64,000 bases of DNA from a virus. Every line of letters begins with the position of its first letter. The stretch's first letter is position 1. Shown piece after piece: positions 52,978 to 59,808 of the stretch. The DNA lies in IMG/VR virus record IMGVR_UViG_3300033984_000379, positions 45,406 through 109,405 of that record. The stretch is one strand, 5' to 3'. The position numbers were made by a program, and so were the translations under genes. Under the pieces are notes generated by a model that saw nothing but the letters and a program-made list of their open reading frames with translations, was not told the origin of the DNA and did not search any database.

Positions 52978-53430
52978 AATTATATTACAAAACCATTAAC
53001 CTCTGATGATGTGGATACTTGGTTACGAATTAACAACATAATACCTGAAAAACTGGAATTGTTTTCAGACTTTTCTCATTCCTTAAATTTCTTGATTTTA
53101 GACACTTATTTAGGTGAAAACAACCTCAATAATGAAACTAAAATAACTTTAACGGAAAATGATAATACAGCTCATTTTGAGTGGTGTTGGGGTAAAGTTA
53201 TTGATAACTTCAATAAAGAAAATATAGAATTCTACTCTGAAGGAGACCACTACGATTACTTCCTATCATTCTTCAACGAGGTATTTTATAATCAACGAGA
53301 TTCAACGATTAGACAAACAATAGGTGACTTTTTCAAGGATTTATTTAATCTTGATAAGTCATTTACTAAATCTGATTTAGATATGATTACAACAATATAT
53401 AAATTATTGGATAAACATATTAAAAAATAA
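52963..53430 (+). CDS. Hypothetical protein whose start is in a terminator stem (155 aa)
   Basis: I do not recognise this 155-residue acidic protein. It is rich in Asp, Asn, Leu and Phe with a helix-rich pattern (TSDDVDTWLRINNIIPEKLEL; SDLDMITTIYKLLDKHI). No other ATG, GTG or TTG start lies close in frame upstream, and an ORF of this length in frame is unlikely to be chance. It may be expressed only when the terminator is read through or when the stem opens. Confidence 0.6.
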   Translation: MENFFNYITKPLTSDDVDTWLRINNIIPEKLELFSDFSHSLNFLILDTYLGENNLNNETKITLTENDNTAHFEWCWGKVIDNFNKENIEFYSEGDHYDYFLSFFNEVFYNQRDSTIRQTIGDFFKDLFNLDKSFTKSDLDMITTIYKLLDKHIKK

Positions 53431-53498
53431 CTTTACAATTAGGGAAAATAAAATTATTTTTCATTCTATAAACAATAAATTAATAAAAAACAAATTAG

Positions 53499-53675
53499 AT
53501 GGAAACATTAGAACAAATCAAAGTTTTGACTGAAGAATTATCAGTTAATGTTACTAAATTTTACAAAGGTAACGATAGTGCTGGAACTAGAGCTAGAAAA
53601 ACTTCTCAAGAACTTAAAACTTTATTACAGACATTAAGAACTGAAATTTTAGACAAAAGAAAAAAAATTGAGTAA
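53499..53675 (+). CDS. Histone H1-like DNA-binding protein of the Bacteroidota type (58 aa)
   Basis: This is a 58-residue protein with the pattern of the small Hc1/histone H1-like proteins common in Bacteroidota: a leading acidic helix, then YKGNDSAGTRARKTSQELKT and a Lys/Arg-rich end (LRTEILDKRKKIE). In that family GN-x-x-AGTRARK is the conserved core. It would bind DNA, perhaps compacting phage DNA or competing with the host protein. It was easy to miss because of its size. Its stop shares a base with the next start (TAATG). A near-consensus TATTTTTC lies upstream at about 53455-53462. Confidence 0.8.
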   Translation: METLEQIKVLTEELSVNVTKFYKGNDSAGTRARKTSQELKTLLQTLRTEILDKRKKIE

Positions 53676-53863
53676 TGAGCGATATTAATACATTATATTT
53701 ATTTGTATTTATTTTCTCAATACTGGTTATTTTAAGGTCAGTTATCAAGTTAATAAGTTCACTATTTAAAGAAGTACCTGAAAAATACTCATTATATTAT
53801 GGTGAACTTATATTTCTTGGTTTGTCAATATCATACATAACAACATACATTATACAACATTAA
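53675..53863 (+). CDS. Small membrane protein (62 aa)
   Basis: This is a 62-residue protein with two membrane helices, about 5-20 (LYLFVFIFSILVILRSVI) and 42-58 (LIFLGLSISYITTYI), and a short polar loop between. Two-helix proteins of this size include holins and holin-like modifiers. Its separation from the amidase-like gene by about 4 kb makes a holin call uncertain. Confidence 0.65.
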   Translation: MSDINTLYLFVFIFSILVILRSVIKLISSLFKEVPEKYSLYYGELIFLGLSISYITTYIIQH

Positions 53864-53865
53864 CT

Positions 53866-54306
53866 ATGAGTTTATATAAAGAATTTTCCGCATTACTACC
53901 TTACTTACAATCTGTAAGAAAATTACAGAATTATTTAAGTTTTGATGTTAGTTTTCCGTTATCTTGGAAATTACCTAAAAAATATATTGAGGAGGACAAG
54001 GTGATGGAACAAGAAGCTAAAATAAAGGATAACCGTCTATTTTCTTTTGTTTCTGAAATAACTGAAGATGGTATTGAAAAGATTACTCAAAACATTCAAA
54101 ATATTATAAAATATAATTTAGAAAGAGAAGAAAAAGAAACTTTGTTTAAGAATAAAGTTGATGAGTTAAAAGTTATTTTTGAAAAACAAAACTTAAGAAA
54201 TCTTAAAAATTTAAAATTTGATTTACTGAATAGTATTAATATTGATTTAGATGATGAACAAGAAGAACACAAAAAACCTAATGTGGTTGGAGAAAGAGAA
54301 GATTAA
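53866..54306 (+). CDS. Hypothetical coiled-coil protein (146 aa)
   Basis: This is a 146-residue protein with an N-terminal domain (FDVSFPLSWKLPKKYIEE) and a long charged coiled coil (EKITQNIQNIIKYNLEREEKE; KNLKFDLLNSINIDL). No family is recognised. It overlaps the next small gene by 26 bases and belongs to the 53.5-54.8 kb string. Confidence 0.65.
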   Translation: MSLYKEFSALLPYLQSVRKLQNYLSFDVSFPLSWKLPKKYIEEDKVMEQEAKIKDNRLFSFVSEITEDGIEKITQNIQNIIKYNLEREEKETLFKNKVDELKVIFEKQNLRNLKNLKFDLLNSINIDLDDEQEEHKKPNVVGERED

Positions 54307-54442
54307 AGATGATATCCGATTAACAAATGATAAGGATAAACTTATTAATCAAATTAAACAATTAGGTAAAGATAATATTTTACCTAAACCACCTAAAAAA
54401 ATAACATTATGGCAGAAGATAAAGAGGATACTATTGGGGTAA
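54281..54442 (+). CDS. Hypothetical small basic protein (53 aa)
   Basis: This frame begins at ATG 54281 (MWLEKEKIKDD), overlapping the previous gene by 26 bases; an in-frame ATG pair at 54251 would overlap it more. The protein is Lys/Asp-rich with a proline turn (ILPKPPKKITLWQKIKRILLG) and an amphipathic basic end that could associate with a membrane. It overlaps the next gene by 34 bases, which is large even here. Confidence 0.5.
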   Translation: MWLEKEKIKDDIRLTNDKDKLINQIKQLGKDNILPKPPKKITLWQKIKRILLG

Positions 54443-54765
54443 TGGAAAAATTGGCGTTAATTTCTGACGCCATTGATTCCTTATTTCCGAAAGGGAAAAG
54501 AGTGATTTTACTTGAGTTAGGTAAAGATGAATATCAATCTGTTAGTCAAAATTTCAGAATGGGTGACAGAGGTAATAAAAAATTTAGTATTGATATTTCA
54601 GGGACTGAATTTATTTTTTTGTCGGATGAGTTGTTAATTGACGGTGTAGATACACTTTTGAATAACCCCTCCCAACCAGTAAATCGTATAAGTATTTTCT
54701 CTGGGCTGTTGAAGAGTCTTTCACAAACATACAATCGTATTTTTTCTCGGAAAAAAATAGATTAG
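54409..54765 (+). CDS. Hypothetical protein (118 aa)
   Basis: This is a 118-residue protein of unknown family with a helix-strand pattern (VMEKLALISDAIDSLFPKGKR, then VILLELGKDEYQSVSQNF and FSIDISGTEFIFLSDELL). Its last 52 codons run opposite to the end of a convincing minus-strand gene (54611-55285), an antisense overlap of 155 bases. A plus-strand terminator lies 137 bases beyond its stop, inside that opposite gene. Confidence 0.65.
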   Translation: MAEDKEDTIGVMEKLALISDAIDSLFPKGKRVILLELGKDEYQSVSQNFRMGDRGNKKFSIDISGTEFIFLSDELLIDGVDTLLNNPSQPVNRISIFSGLLKSLSQTYNRIFSRKKID

Positions 54766-55285
54766 ATATTGTATCAATAAATCTTAAAGAATCTTTTTCA
54801 TTCTTAAAGGTAAATAATTTAAGGTCGTCATCATTTTGTAAGACGATTTTATTATTTAATTTAGATAATAATTTAAGACCTGGTTTATTCAGGTATTTTT
54901 TAATGAACTCTTTAGAGTTCATTTTTTTATTTTGTGACAAATCTAAAAATAATTCTTCTGTTTTATATTTTACAATTTTAGAAATGGTATATTCATTATC
55001 GTCAAGATTTATTTTAACTTGACGACCATAATCATCTTTAAGATAAATGGGTGTGTGATTTTTTGGGGTTTTTTCTATGTAAGCAATTTCGTATTCTGAA
55101 TAATATCCATTTTCATATTGTTTTTCAAATATTACTTCGTTGGATTCTTTAATAAGTTTATCAAAAAACTCATCACCTTTTTTACGAGTGATAAATTTTT
55201 TGATAACTTTTTTTTGGGATTTATTCTTGAATAGAATAATCCGGAAGTTGTAATTTATTTTATTATTTTCGGGTAAATTTGACAT
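54611..55285 (-). CDS. Hypothetical minus-strand protein next to dnaJ (224 aa)
   Basis: This is a 224-residue charged protein, strongly Lys-rich, with no known family. I choose ATG 55285 (MSNLPENNK), which overlaps the end of dnaJ by 23 bases; an earlier ATG at 55309 overlaps more. It contains repeated Lys-Ile-strand segments and ends with YLYDLLVGRGYSKVYLHRQL. The last 155 bases are antisense to the plus-strand gene at 54409-54765. It is probably co-transcribed with dnaJ and could be a chaperone substrate, but that is speculation. Confidence 0.65.
   Translation of the reverse strand: MSNLPENNKINYNFRIILFKNKSQKKVIKKFITRKKGDEFFDKLIKESNEVIFEKQYENGYYSEYEIAYIEKTPKNHTPIYLKDDYGRQVKINLDDNEYTISKIVKYKTEELFLDLSQNKKMNSKEFIKKYLNKPGLKLLSKLNNKIVLQNDDDLKLFTFKNEKDSLRFIDTISNLFFSEKKYDCMFVKDSSTAQRKYLYDLLVGRGYSKVYLHRQLTTHPTKK
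54902..54928 (+). terminator. Plus-strand terminator within an antisense gene
   Basis: AATGAACTC (54902-54910), a 4-base loop and GAGTTCATT (54915-54923) with a T-run to 54928. It would stop the plus-strand 53.5-54.8 kb transcript, but it lies in the coding sequence of the minus-strand gene, where it encodes part of MNSKEFIKK. Confidence 0.75.
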
Positions 55286-56180
55286 ATAATTTAATAAATA
55301 GGTCACCACTATTAAAAAATCCTTTTGATTTAACTCTCAAAGGTTTTGAGGTGTCAAATTCTGAAGGTAGTTTAATTGAGATATTACCTTTTGGATGTGG
55401 TATGGTTAATGAAGGTTTATTTAAGTCTTCAAGATTAAGGAATGAGTTATAAACCAAATCATTACCGGATTTCTCAAAATCACTTTCAGGTTGTAAATTA
55501 ACTTTAAGAACTAGATTACCGTACATTCCATCATTAAAATTACCTTTACCTTGTAATTTAAGGAATTGTCCATTATCAATTCCGTGTGGTAATTTAATTG
55601 AAATAGTTTCAATGACATTTTTAGTTGTTTCACCATGACAAGTATTACATACATTTTTATATGTAAATCCATTACCATAACAGGAATTACAAGCTTGTCT
55701 AACCATTTGGATAAACATACCAGTTCCCATCCTTTTTACTGTAAATCCTTGACCATTACAACCATTGCAATTTGTTCGTTCACCACCTTGACCATTACAT
55801 GTATCACATTTATGTTTTCTTGAGAATGTGATGGTTTTATCGTTACCATTGTATGACTCTAATGTTCCAACATGAACATCAACAATAGTGTCAGGAACAA
55901 CCCTTTGTTGTTGTGTATGAAAATGATTACCAAACATTTCATCAAAGGGATTAAATCCTCCACCACCCATATTTGCGAATGGGTTTCTTCTTTGATTATC
56001 GTATTGATTTCGTTTATTTTCGTCACCTATCGTATCAAATGCTACAGAAATTTTCTTAAACATTTCCTCATCACCACCTTTATCGGGGTGATGTTGGATT
56101 GCTTTTTTCTTATACGCTTTTTTTATTTCTTCTTGGGTTGCGGTTTCTGAGACCTCAAGAGTTTCATAATAATTTTCCAC
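55263..56180 (-). CDS. dnaJ: DnaJ-like co-chaperone (305 aa)
   Basis: This is a 305-residue protein with all parts of a type I DnaJ. The J-domain is at 1-65 with HPD at 31-33, followed by a Gly/Phe segment (FANMGGGGFNPF). Four zinc-finger repeats follow (CDTCNGQG, CNGCNGQG, CNSCYGNG, CNTCHGE) between about 126 and 190, and then two C-terminal substrate-binding domains (VIETISIKLPHGIDNGQF; NLEDLNKPSLTIPHPKG). It is shorter than E. coli DnaJ (376). It would recruit the host DnaK to phage proteins or complexes. No DnaK or GrpE gene is in this window. Confidence 0.93.
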   Translation of the reverse strand: MENYYETLEVSETATQEEIKKAYKKKAIQHHPDKGGDEEMFKKISVAFDTIGDENKRNQYDNQRRNPFANMGGGGFNPFDEMFGNHFHTQQQRVVPDTIVDVHVGTLESYNGNDKTITFSRKHKCDTCNGQGGERTNCNGCNGQGFTVKRMGTGMFIQMVRQACNSCYGNGFTYKNVCNTCHGETTKNVIETISIKLPHGIDNGQFLKLQGKGNFNDGMYGNLVLKVNLQPESDFEKSGNDLVYNSFLNLEDLNKPSLTIPHPKGNISIKLPSEFDTSKPLRVKSKGFFNSGDLFIKLYVKFTRK

Positions 56181-56191
56181 TGATGATGTTA

Positions 56192-56416
56192 TTAAAACAA
56201 TGCGATTATATCCTTAAATAATTTTATTGAACCATAGATAGCTGCGAATAAAATATAAGATGATAATACAATCATAGACCAATGGGTTGTACTTAAACCT
56301 TTTTTACAAGAGCTACAACCTTTTTCTTTTGTTGTACTAACTGATTCTGATACATTTATTGGGTCAATAATTTCAAAATTTTTGATATCAGAATCTGGGA
56401 TTTCAATGATTTTCAT
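56192..56416 (-). CDS. Small membrane protein with CxxC pair (74 aa)
   Basis: This is a 74-residue protein with an acidic N-terminus (IIEIPDSDIKNFEIIDPI), a CSSCKK motif near 35, and one membrane helix (about 50-68, MIVLSSYILFAAIYGSIKLF). It lies 12 bases upstream of dnaJ on the same strand. It may be a membrane-tethered redox or metal-binding partner; no family is recognised. Confidence 0.65.
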   Translation of the reverse strand: MKIIEIPDSDIKNFEIIDPINVSESVSTTKEKGCSSCKKGLSTTHWSMIVLSSYILFAAIYGSIKLFKDIIALF

Positions 56417-56542
56417 AATATTAATATTTTTTAGTTTAATACTTAAATATAGTAATTAATTAAAATAAATCCAACAATTGAGTGTTGATTTTTTTATTTT
56501 ATGTTTAGTGAGTTTAAATATTGATATTTTTCTTAAAACCTT

Positions 56543-56550
56543 ATATTTAT
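56543..56550 (+). promoter_or_regulatory. ATATTTAT motif before gene at 56568
   Basis: TATATTTATAATAAAAAC, 17 bases before the ATG, in the 150-base gap between divergent genes. No TAnnTTTG site is present for the plus strand. Confidence 0.45.
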
Positions 56551-56567
56551 AATAAAAACTAAATAAA

Positions 56568-58022
56568 ATGAATTTCATTAAATTATTATCTAATCTGATA
56601 GTTGAAGATTCTAAATTTGAGAATCTATATAACAAATACGTTGAGGTTAAAGACAAAAAAAACCCAGAAGTTAAGAAAAAGGGATTACCTTTTGATATGT
56701 TTAAAAAATTAATATTTGCTGACCCAACAACAAGAGTTCCCCAAGGTTTTGATGTTGACGGTGCTCAAGTAGCGGACATGGATTCTGTTAAAGTTGGTAA
56801 ATATGTTCAATGGATTATCAATACTTTTGGTAAGTTACCAACAACTATTACTGATGTTGAACCTGGAACACCTGAATATAAAGAACAAGTTAAAGAATTG
56901 GTTAGATTATATTTGGAGGATTTGGACCACTTGAAAACTTTATTGGAGAAGTATGAAAGGTTTAAAGGTAGTTTACAAGACCCTACTAAAAAAGATATTA
57001 ATAAAGTTAATTCTGTTGAAGAATTAATGACTTTACCTATCGTTGTTTCAGACGAAGGTGATACGATAGAATTAGATTTATATCGTGGTAAAAAAGTTAA
57101 AAAAGTTAAAGGAGAAGATTCAACATCTCCAGCTCAAGATAAATTTAAATTCCCTGGTGCTGAAATATTAAGAGATAACGGTGAGTATACATTAATTAAA
57201 ATTGCTGACAAAGGACAAATAGGTTCTGATGCGGCGTCTTATTTTGGTGGTTATGATGGTAAAGCACAGGCTGGTGAAACTAACTGGTGTACAGCTGCTA
57301 AAGACTCCGGTTACTCAAAAACTTATAGAAACCAAGGTCCTTTATATATTTTCATTGCTAATGACCCTAAAGGTCAAGTTGGTGAAAAAACTGGATTACC
57401 TTCAGAAAGATACCAATTCCACTTTCCTAGTAACCAATTTAGAGATAGATTTCAAAACAGTGGAAATATTGATGTTGTTAAATTTATGAATGGTTCGTTT
57501 GCGGATTTTAAAGATTTATTAAAAACTGAATTTTTACGAATTGGTGGAACTACTAGTGGTGGAGACGGTGGAAGACTTAGTGGTAGTAAAATAGAAATTA
57601 AATTCCCTGGGAATGTTTCATTATACGAACAAATATATGGTGTTGAAAAAGATTTACAAGGACAATTCAACGAGATAATTAATACATTGCCGGATGATAT
57701 TGAATCATTGGTGATTAAAAACACTACAAGTATGGATGTAGCTTTAGATGTTCCTGAATCTATTGGTAATTATAAAAATTTACAAACTTTAACTCTACTT
57801 AATTTGGTTAAAACATTACCTGAATCAATTGGTAATTTGACAGATTTACAATATTTGATTTTAACTGACAACCCTTCAATTGAGAAGATACCTGCAAGTG
57901 TTGCTAAATTACAGGATTTAGTTTTTATTAACTTACAAAGAAGTAACCGTGGTGTAGAAATACCAGCTGAGGTTAAGGAGTTATTAGAGGATTCTTCAGA
58001 TGGTTTTTACGCTATGAAGTAA
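56568..58022 (+). CDS. WCTA-domain and leucine-rich-repeat protein, paralogue 1 (484 aa)
   Basis: This is a 484-residue protein. The N-terminus (FIKLLSNLIVED) resembles a capsid-targeting peptide ending in Ile-Val-Glu. A region at about 205-290 has a conserved-looking core, TNWCTAAKDSGYSKTYRNQG followed by PLYIFI and YQFHFPSNQF, found also in its neighbour. The C-terminal 100 residues form three leucine-rich repeats (SIGNYKNLQTLTLLNLVKTL; SIGNLTDLQYLILTDN; KLQDLVFINLQRSN). LRRs are binding modules, and the WCTA segment is of unknown function. It could be an injected or head-packaged effector; that is inference. Confidence 0.7.
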   Translation: MNFIKLLSNLIVEDSKFENLYNKYVEVKDKKNPEVKKKGLPFDMFKKLIFADPTTRVPQGFDVDGAQVADMDSVKVGKYVQWIINTFGKLPTTITDVEPGTPEYKEQVKELVRLYLEDLDHLKTLLEKYERFKGSLQDPTKKDINKVNSVEELMTLPIVVSDEGDTIELDLYRGKKVKKVKGEDSTSPAQDKFKFPGAEILRDNGEYTLIKIADKGQIGSDAASYFGGYDGKAQAGETNWCTAAKDSGYSKTYRNQGPLYIFIANDPKGQVGEKTGLPSERYQFHFPSNQFRDRFQNSGNIDVVKFMNGSFADFKDLLKTEFLRIGGTTSGGDGGRLSGSKIEIKFPGNVSLYEQIYGVEKDLQGQFNEIINTLPDDIESLVIKNTTSMDVALDVPESIGNYKNLQTLTLLNLVKTLPESIGNLTDLQYLILTDNPSIEKIPASVAKLQDLVFINLQRSNRGVEIPAEVKELLEDSSDGFYAMK

Positions 58023-58027
58023 AATAC

Positions 58028-58058
58028 TTTGATTTCATATTTTTTTTATCTATCTTTG
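58028..58058 (+). promoter_or_regulatory. Bacteroidota-type promoter before LRR paralogue 2
   Basis: TTTG (58028-58031), 19 bases, TATCTTTG (58051-58058), 20 bases before the ATG at 58079. It lies just after the stop of paralogue 1, so the two copies have different promoter classes. Confidence 0.85.
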
Positions 58059-58078
58059 ATATTATAAATAAATTTGAG

Positions 58079-59467
58079 ATGAACACAACAACAAAAACCT
58101 TAAGTAGGTTTCAAATTTTATACGATAGATATGTTAGAAAAGGTGGTATTGATACTGCCTTTTCTAGTTTATCAAAAACACATTTATCTTTTGATGTGTT
58201 AAAGTTATTGATATCTTACGACCCCACCACAAAAACCCCAAATGATTTTGATTACGCTAAAGCTTCCGTTGATGATATGACGGATGTTAAAGTTGGTCAA
58301 TATACTAAATGGTTTATAAAACATTATTTGAACCCGGAGATTACGGAATTAATTGAAATTAATCAGGGTATTGATTATCTTACTGAAGATGTTAATAGTG
58401 AGAGATATCAATTAGTTATTAAGGAATACCGTAGAAGATTTGAGGAAGATTTGATGGGTGTTAAAAACGATTTAGTTAATTACAGAAAATATAAATTTCA
58501 CATTCCGGAAGACAAAAGAGACATTAACAAACTCAATACTCATTTATTGAGTAAAGTTATTAATGATATCCCTAGTAATATTATTGAGAAGAAGAATAGG
58601 GAGACCTTAAAGAATGAAATACGATTGGTTCGTGAGGGTTTTTATCATCCTGGTGCGACAATTGAGATTCAGGGGTCTGAATATACTTTAATTAAGATTG
58701 AGGGCGATGGTGACAAACAAGCTGAAGCCGCTTCTTGGTATGGGGGTTATTACGATTTTATAAATGGTGAGAGTAAATGGTGTACTTCACCACCTGACTC
58801 TAATTTTTTCCGAACTTATATTAAGCAAGGACCTCTTTATATTATATTAAAGAATAAAGATGAACTTAGTAAGAGAACTGGGTTACCTATTGAGAGATAT
58901 CAATTTCATTTTCAAAGTAATCAATTTATGGATAGACATAATCAACCAATACCGCTGGTTCAGTATTTTAATGGTCATCTAAAGGATTTTAAGGACTATT
59001 TTAAGAAAGATTTTACTAAAGCCTTAATGAGTGGTGACGGGAATAGAGTTGAGATTAATTACCCTGAAACATCATCAGGTAAGTTCGTCGCAATATATGG
59101 TTTTGATAATATATTTGATTCGTTACCGGAGGATATTAGTCATCTTATTATCAGTAATAAATCAAAAGAAAAAGTATCATTTAAAATACCTGAAACTATT
59201 AATAGATTTAAGAACCTAACCGCTTTATTATTACAAAATATTGTTAGTGAATTACCTGAAAGTATCGGGGAATTAACTAAATTGAGATTTGTATCTTTAT
59301 GTGGGAATAAGTCTTTGGAAGAAATACCAGAATCTGTTGGAAATTTACCCGAATTACTTTTTATAAATCTTAAAGATTGTAATCCGAGACTAGTGATTCC
59401 TAAAAACATAACTGACAATATGTTATATGAAGGAAATGGTTATTATTGTAAAAAAAATATATTATGA
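58079..59467 (+). CDS. WCTA-domain and leucine-rich-repeat protein, paralogue 2 (462 aa)
   Basis: This 462-residue protein matches its upstream neighbour end to end: ISYDPTTKTPNDFDYAKASV against IFADPTTRVPQGFDVDGAQV, SKWCTSPPDS against TNWCTAAKDS, GLPIERYQFHFQSNQF against GLPSERYQFHFPSNQF, and three leucine-rich repeats at the end (PESIGELTKLRFVSLCGNKSL). It lacks the hydrophobic N-terminal peptide of paralogue 1 (it starts TTTKTLSRFQILYDRYV). A tandem duplication followed by divergence is the simplest explanation. The host-type promoter predicts earlier expression than for paralogue 1. Confidence 0.72.
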   Translation: MNTTTKTLSRFQILYDRYVRKGGIDTAFSSLSKTHLSFDVLKLLISYDPTTKTPNDFDYAKASVDDMTDVKVGQYTKWFIKHYLNPEITELIEINQGIDYLTEDVNSERYQLVIKEYRRRFEEDLMGVKNDLVNYRKYKFHIPEDKRDINKLNTHLLSKVINDIPSNIIEKKNRETLKNEIRLVREGFYHPGATIEIQGSEYTLIKIEGDGDKQAEAASWYGGYYDFINGESKWCTSPPDSNFFRTYIKQGPLYIILKNKDELSKRTGLPIERYQFHFQSNQFMDRHNQPIPLVQYFNGHLKDFKDYFKKDFTKALMSGDGNRVEINYPETSSGKFVAIYGFDNIFDSLPEDISHLIISNKSKEKVSFKIPETINRFKNLTALLLQNIVSELPESIGELTKLRFVSLCGNKSLEEIPESVGNLPELLFINLKDCNPRLVIPKNITDNMLYEGNGYYCKKNIL

Positions 59468-59754
59468 AAAATGTAGAAGTAGAGTTATACCTCAATCAGT
59501 TTATTAAGTTTTTTGATAATAACCCTAACGACCTAATGAATTTAATTGGGGATTTAGGTAAAGAAGAATTTTATCTTAAAGTTAAGGAACAATCATATTT
59601 GAATGTTGAGAATGGTGAGGAACCATCATTAACCCAAAAACAACTTATTGCGATTGTTGTTAAGATGAAAAAACGAGATATTAATGATGATGAGGTTAAA
59701 TTATTTGAGAAAATATTCAAGGATACAAAATTTGGTCCATTATGTTTGAATTAG
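59464..59754 (+). CDS. Hypothetical protein (96 aa)
   Basis: This is a 96-residue, acidic, helical protein (ELYLNQFIKFFDNNPNDLMNL; LIAIVVKMKKRDINDDEVKLF). It overlaps the LRR paralogue by four bases (ATGA) and so is probably co-expressed with it. A four-helix small protein is plausible. No family is recognised. The promoter for the next gene starts two bases after its stop. Confidence 0.65.
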   Translation: MKNVEVELYLNQFIKFFDNNPNDLMNLIGDLGKEEFYLKVKEQSYLNVENGEEPSLTQKQLIAIVVKMKKRDINDDEVKLFEKIFKDTKFGPLCLN

Positions 59755-59755
59755 T

Positions 59756-59787
59756 TTTGTTTATTAATTAAAAAAAAATTACTTTTG
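59756..59787 (+). promoter_or_regulatory. Bacteroidota-type promoter before PcfJ-like gene
   Basis: TTTG (59756-59759), 20 bases, TACTTTTG (59780-59787), 21 bases before the ATG at 59809. Confidence 0.85.
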
Positions 59788-59808
59788 TAAGGTTTAATAC
59801 AATTTACG

